NCBI GenBank assembly: GCA_046498405.1
Contig: JAWOAS010000079.1
Coordinates: forward strand, 1-5,090
From: T1Sed10-49 sp046498405
GTDB taxonomy: Bacteria; Actinomycetota; Nitriliruptoria; Euzebyales; Egibacteraceae
Length of the DNA: 5,090 nucleotides
Reading direction: 5' to 3'
Shown here piece by piece: positions 4,054 to 5,090 of this stretch (positions are counted from its first letter, which is position 1; every line of letters begins with the position of its first letter). The translations under genes and the position numbers were made by a program. Under the pieces are notes generated by a model. That model had not been told where the DNA came from. It made no database searches and saw only the letters and a list, made by a program, of their open reading frames with translations.

Positions 4054-5090
4054 ATGTTTAGGTTTGCCACAAAATCTCGCGAGGTCGGACGCAACCGCCG
4101 AGCCTCCGGTCGCCCCTCGGCCGCATCTCGCCGCTCCCGTCTTCACGCCGCGCGGCTGCTCCTCGTCGGCGTGGCCCGTTACGGCCTGGCGCTGGCCGCC
4201 GTGACGTCGTCCGGCCTGGCGCTCGCCCAGGACGGACGTCAAGACGAGCCGCTCCGCGTCGTCGCCACGGTCGGCATGGTCGGCGACACCGCCGCCACGA
4301 TCGGCGGCGCCTGCACCGACGTCGTCTCCCTGATGGGTCCCGGCGTCGATCCTCACCTGTACCAGGCGACCTCGGGCGACGTCCGTGAGCTGAGCCGGGC
4401 GGACCTGATCCTCTACGGCGGGCTGACCCTCGAAGGGCAGCTGGGCGACGTCCTGGAGCGCTTCGGCGAGCGGGCGCCGACGCTCGCCGTGTCGGAGGCG
4501 GGGGTGCCCGCGGAGCGCCGCATCCGCGTGTCGAGCGCCTACGGCGTGGACCCGCACGTGTGGATGGACGTCTCGCTCTGGGCCGGCACGCTGGACCCGA
4601 TCGCCACGGCGCTGAGCGAGCTCACGCCCGCGTGCGACGCGGCCGTGCGCGACCGGGCGGCCGCGCACGCCGCCGAGCTGAACGCCCTCCACGACTGGAT
4701 CGAGCGGGCCGTCGCCAGCGTGCCCGAGGAGAACCGAGTCCTGGTCACGGCGCACGACGCGTTCGCGTACTACGGCCGCGCGTACGGGCTCCAGGTGGTC
4801 GGCATCCAGGGCGTGAGCACCGACGCGGAGCCGTCCATCGCCGACATCCGCGACACGGCCGAGACCATCGTTCGCGCCGGGGTCCCTGCCATCTTCGTCG
4901 AGACGACGATCAACCCACGCACGATTCAGGCGGTCCTGGACGCGACCGACGACCTGGGCGCCTCGGTCGAGATGGGCGGCACGCTCTACTCCGACGCGAT
5001 GGGCGAGCCCGGGACCGCCGAAGGCACGTACATCGGGATGCTGCGCGCGAACACGGTCGCGATCGTCCGCGCGCTGGGCGGCGAGGCGCC
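4054..5090 (+). CDS. Manganese/zinc ABC transporter, periplasmic-type metal substrate-binding protein (3' end beyond window)
   Basis: 345 codons are visible and the frame is open at the window edge. A basic, arginine-rich N-terminus precedes an apolar stretch (about 34-58) with likely signal cleavage after LALA at 58; no lipobox cysteine is seen. The mature part is a cluster-9 (TroA/PsaA/ZnuA-type) metal receptor. All four metal ligands of the TroA type are present: H101 (GVDPHLY), H168 (DPHVWMD), H234 (VTAHDAF) and D314 (LYSDAMG). The tail motif GTYIGMLRANT is also typical, so only a few C-terminal residues should be missing. A histidine at the third site matches TroA (Mn/Zn) rather than the glutamate of PsaA. 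The lack of a long His-rich loop argues against a ZnuA-type zinc-only receptor, so manganese is my preferred substrate. The protein would deliver metal to a membrane permease and ATPase, expected downstream outside the window. The start at 4054 is chosen because it sits at the predicted transcription start. Confidence 0.93.
   Translation, partial: MFRFATKSREVGRNRRASGRPSAASRRSRLHAARLLLVGVARYGLALAAVTSSGLALAQDGRQDEPLRVVATVGMVGDTAATIGGACTDVVSLMGPGVDPHLYQATSGDVRELSRADLILYGGLTLEGQLGDVLERFGERAPTLAVSEAGVPAERRIRVSSAYGVDPHVWMDVSLWAGTLDPIATALSELTPACDAAVRDRAAAHAAELNALHDWIERAVASVPEENRVLVTAHDAFAYYGRAYGLQVVGIQGVSTDAEPSIADIRDTAETIVRAGVPAIFVETTINPRTIQAVLDATDDLGASVEMGGTLYSDAMGEPGTAEGTYIGMLRANTVAIVRALGGEA
4057..4075 (+). 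promoter_or_regulatory. Candidate DtxR/MntR-type operator half-site just inside the start codon
   Basis: TTTAGGTTTGCCACAAAAT directly follows the ATG. Its left half, TTAGGTT, then GCC after one base, matches the DtxR/IdeR/MntR-type box (TTAGGTTAGCCTAACCTAA). The right half matches poorly, although TTTG-CCA-CAAA forms a small perfect inverted repeat at 4063-4073. The stretch is strikingly AT-rich for this GC-rich locus. A metal-responsive repressor binding here would cover the transcription start of a metal importer. This is an inference from motif and position. Confidence 0.4.

Noticed and set aside
3964..4755. 263-aa minus-strand frame opposite the metal-binding protein
   Set aside because: Its His/Arg/Gly-rich translation has no recognisable domain, while the plus strand carries all metal ligands of the TroA family.

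Overview
The window reads as a mosaic of three stretches with different origins. Positions 1 to about 198 (minus strand) are an internal piece of a fumarate reductase / succinate dehydrogenase flavoprotein. Positions about 200 to 2203-2216 (minus strand) are medium-GC DNA with two membrane-linked surface protein genes of viral or mobile-element flavour. Positions about 2216 to 5090 are very GC-rich DNA (a sample line at 2221-2280 is 46/60 G+C, against 26/60 at 1921-1980). This part looks like a chromosome of a high-GC actinobacterium or a relative. The organism call is an inference from composition, leaderless-type promoters and gene families; no rRNA or other marker is present.

Layout, right to left. 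At 4054-5090 (plus strand, cut by the window end) is the substrate-binding protein of a manganese/zinc ABC importer, with all four TroA-type metal ligands. Diverging from it across 118 bp is a Crp/Fnr-family regulator (3935-3234, minus). Both genes of this pair have a -10-like hexamer six bases before the start codon, as expected for leaderless mRNAs. The importer gene also has a DtxR/MntR-like half-operator directly behind its ATG. Downstream of the regulator, still on the minus strand, is a DUF2267 protein (3090-2647) with its own strong ribosome binding site. After a 101-bp gap with two GC-rich hairpins, a 627-codon frame runs from 2545 to 662. Its first roughly 110 codons (signal peptide plus an unrecognised secreted start) are high-GC. 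The rest is a GLUG-repeat protein with a C-terminal cluster of membrane helices, from the medium-GC stretch. A small membrane protein (652 to about 200) follows nine bases later, with its Shine-Dalgarno overlapping the upstream stop. Its own frame breaks off where the flavoprotein piece begins.

The main conclusion is cautionary. Homology breaks sharply within genes at about 198-205 and about 2203-2216, and no transposase, integrase, terminal repeat or attachment site is visible. An assembly chimera of three sources is the simplest reading, and the apparent 627-aa fusion protein should not be trusted without spanning reads. The right 2.9 kb is coherent and gives the most reliable biology: a metal importer with a leaderless, probably metal-regulated start, and a divergent Crp/Fnr regulator. 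The left pair may be a real two-gene surface module (GLUG adhesin plus small anchored partner) of an uncultured virus or bacterium, but both genes are incomplete here.
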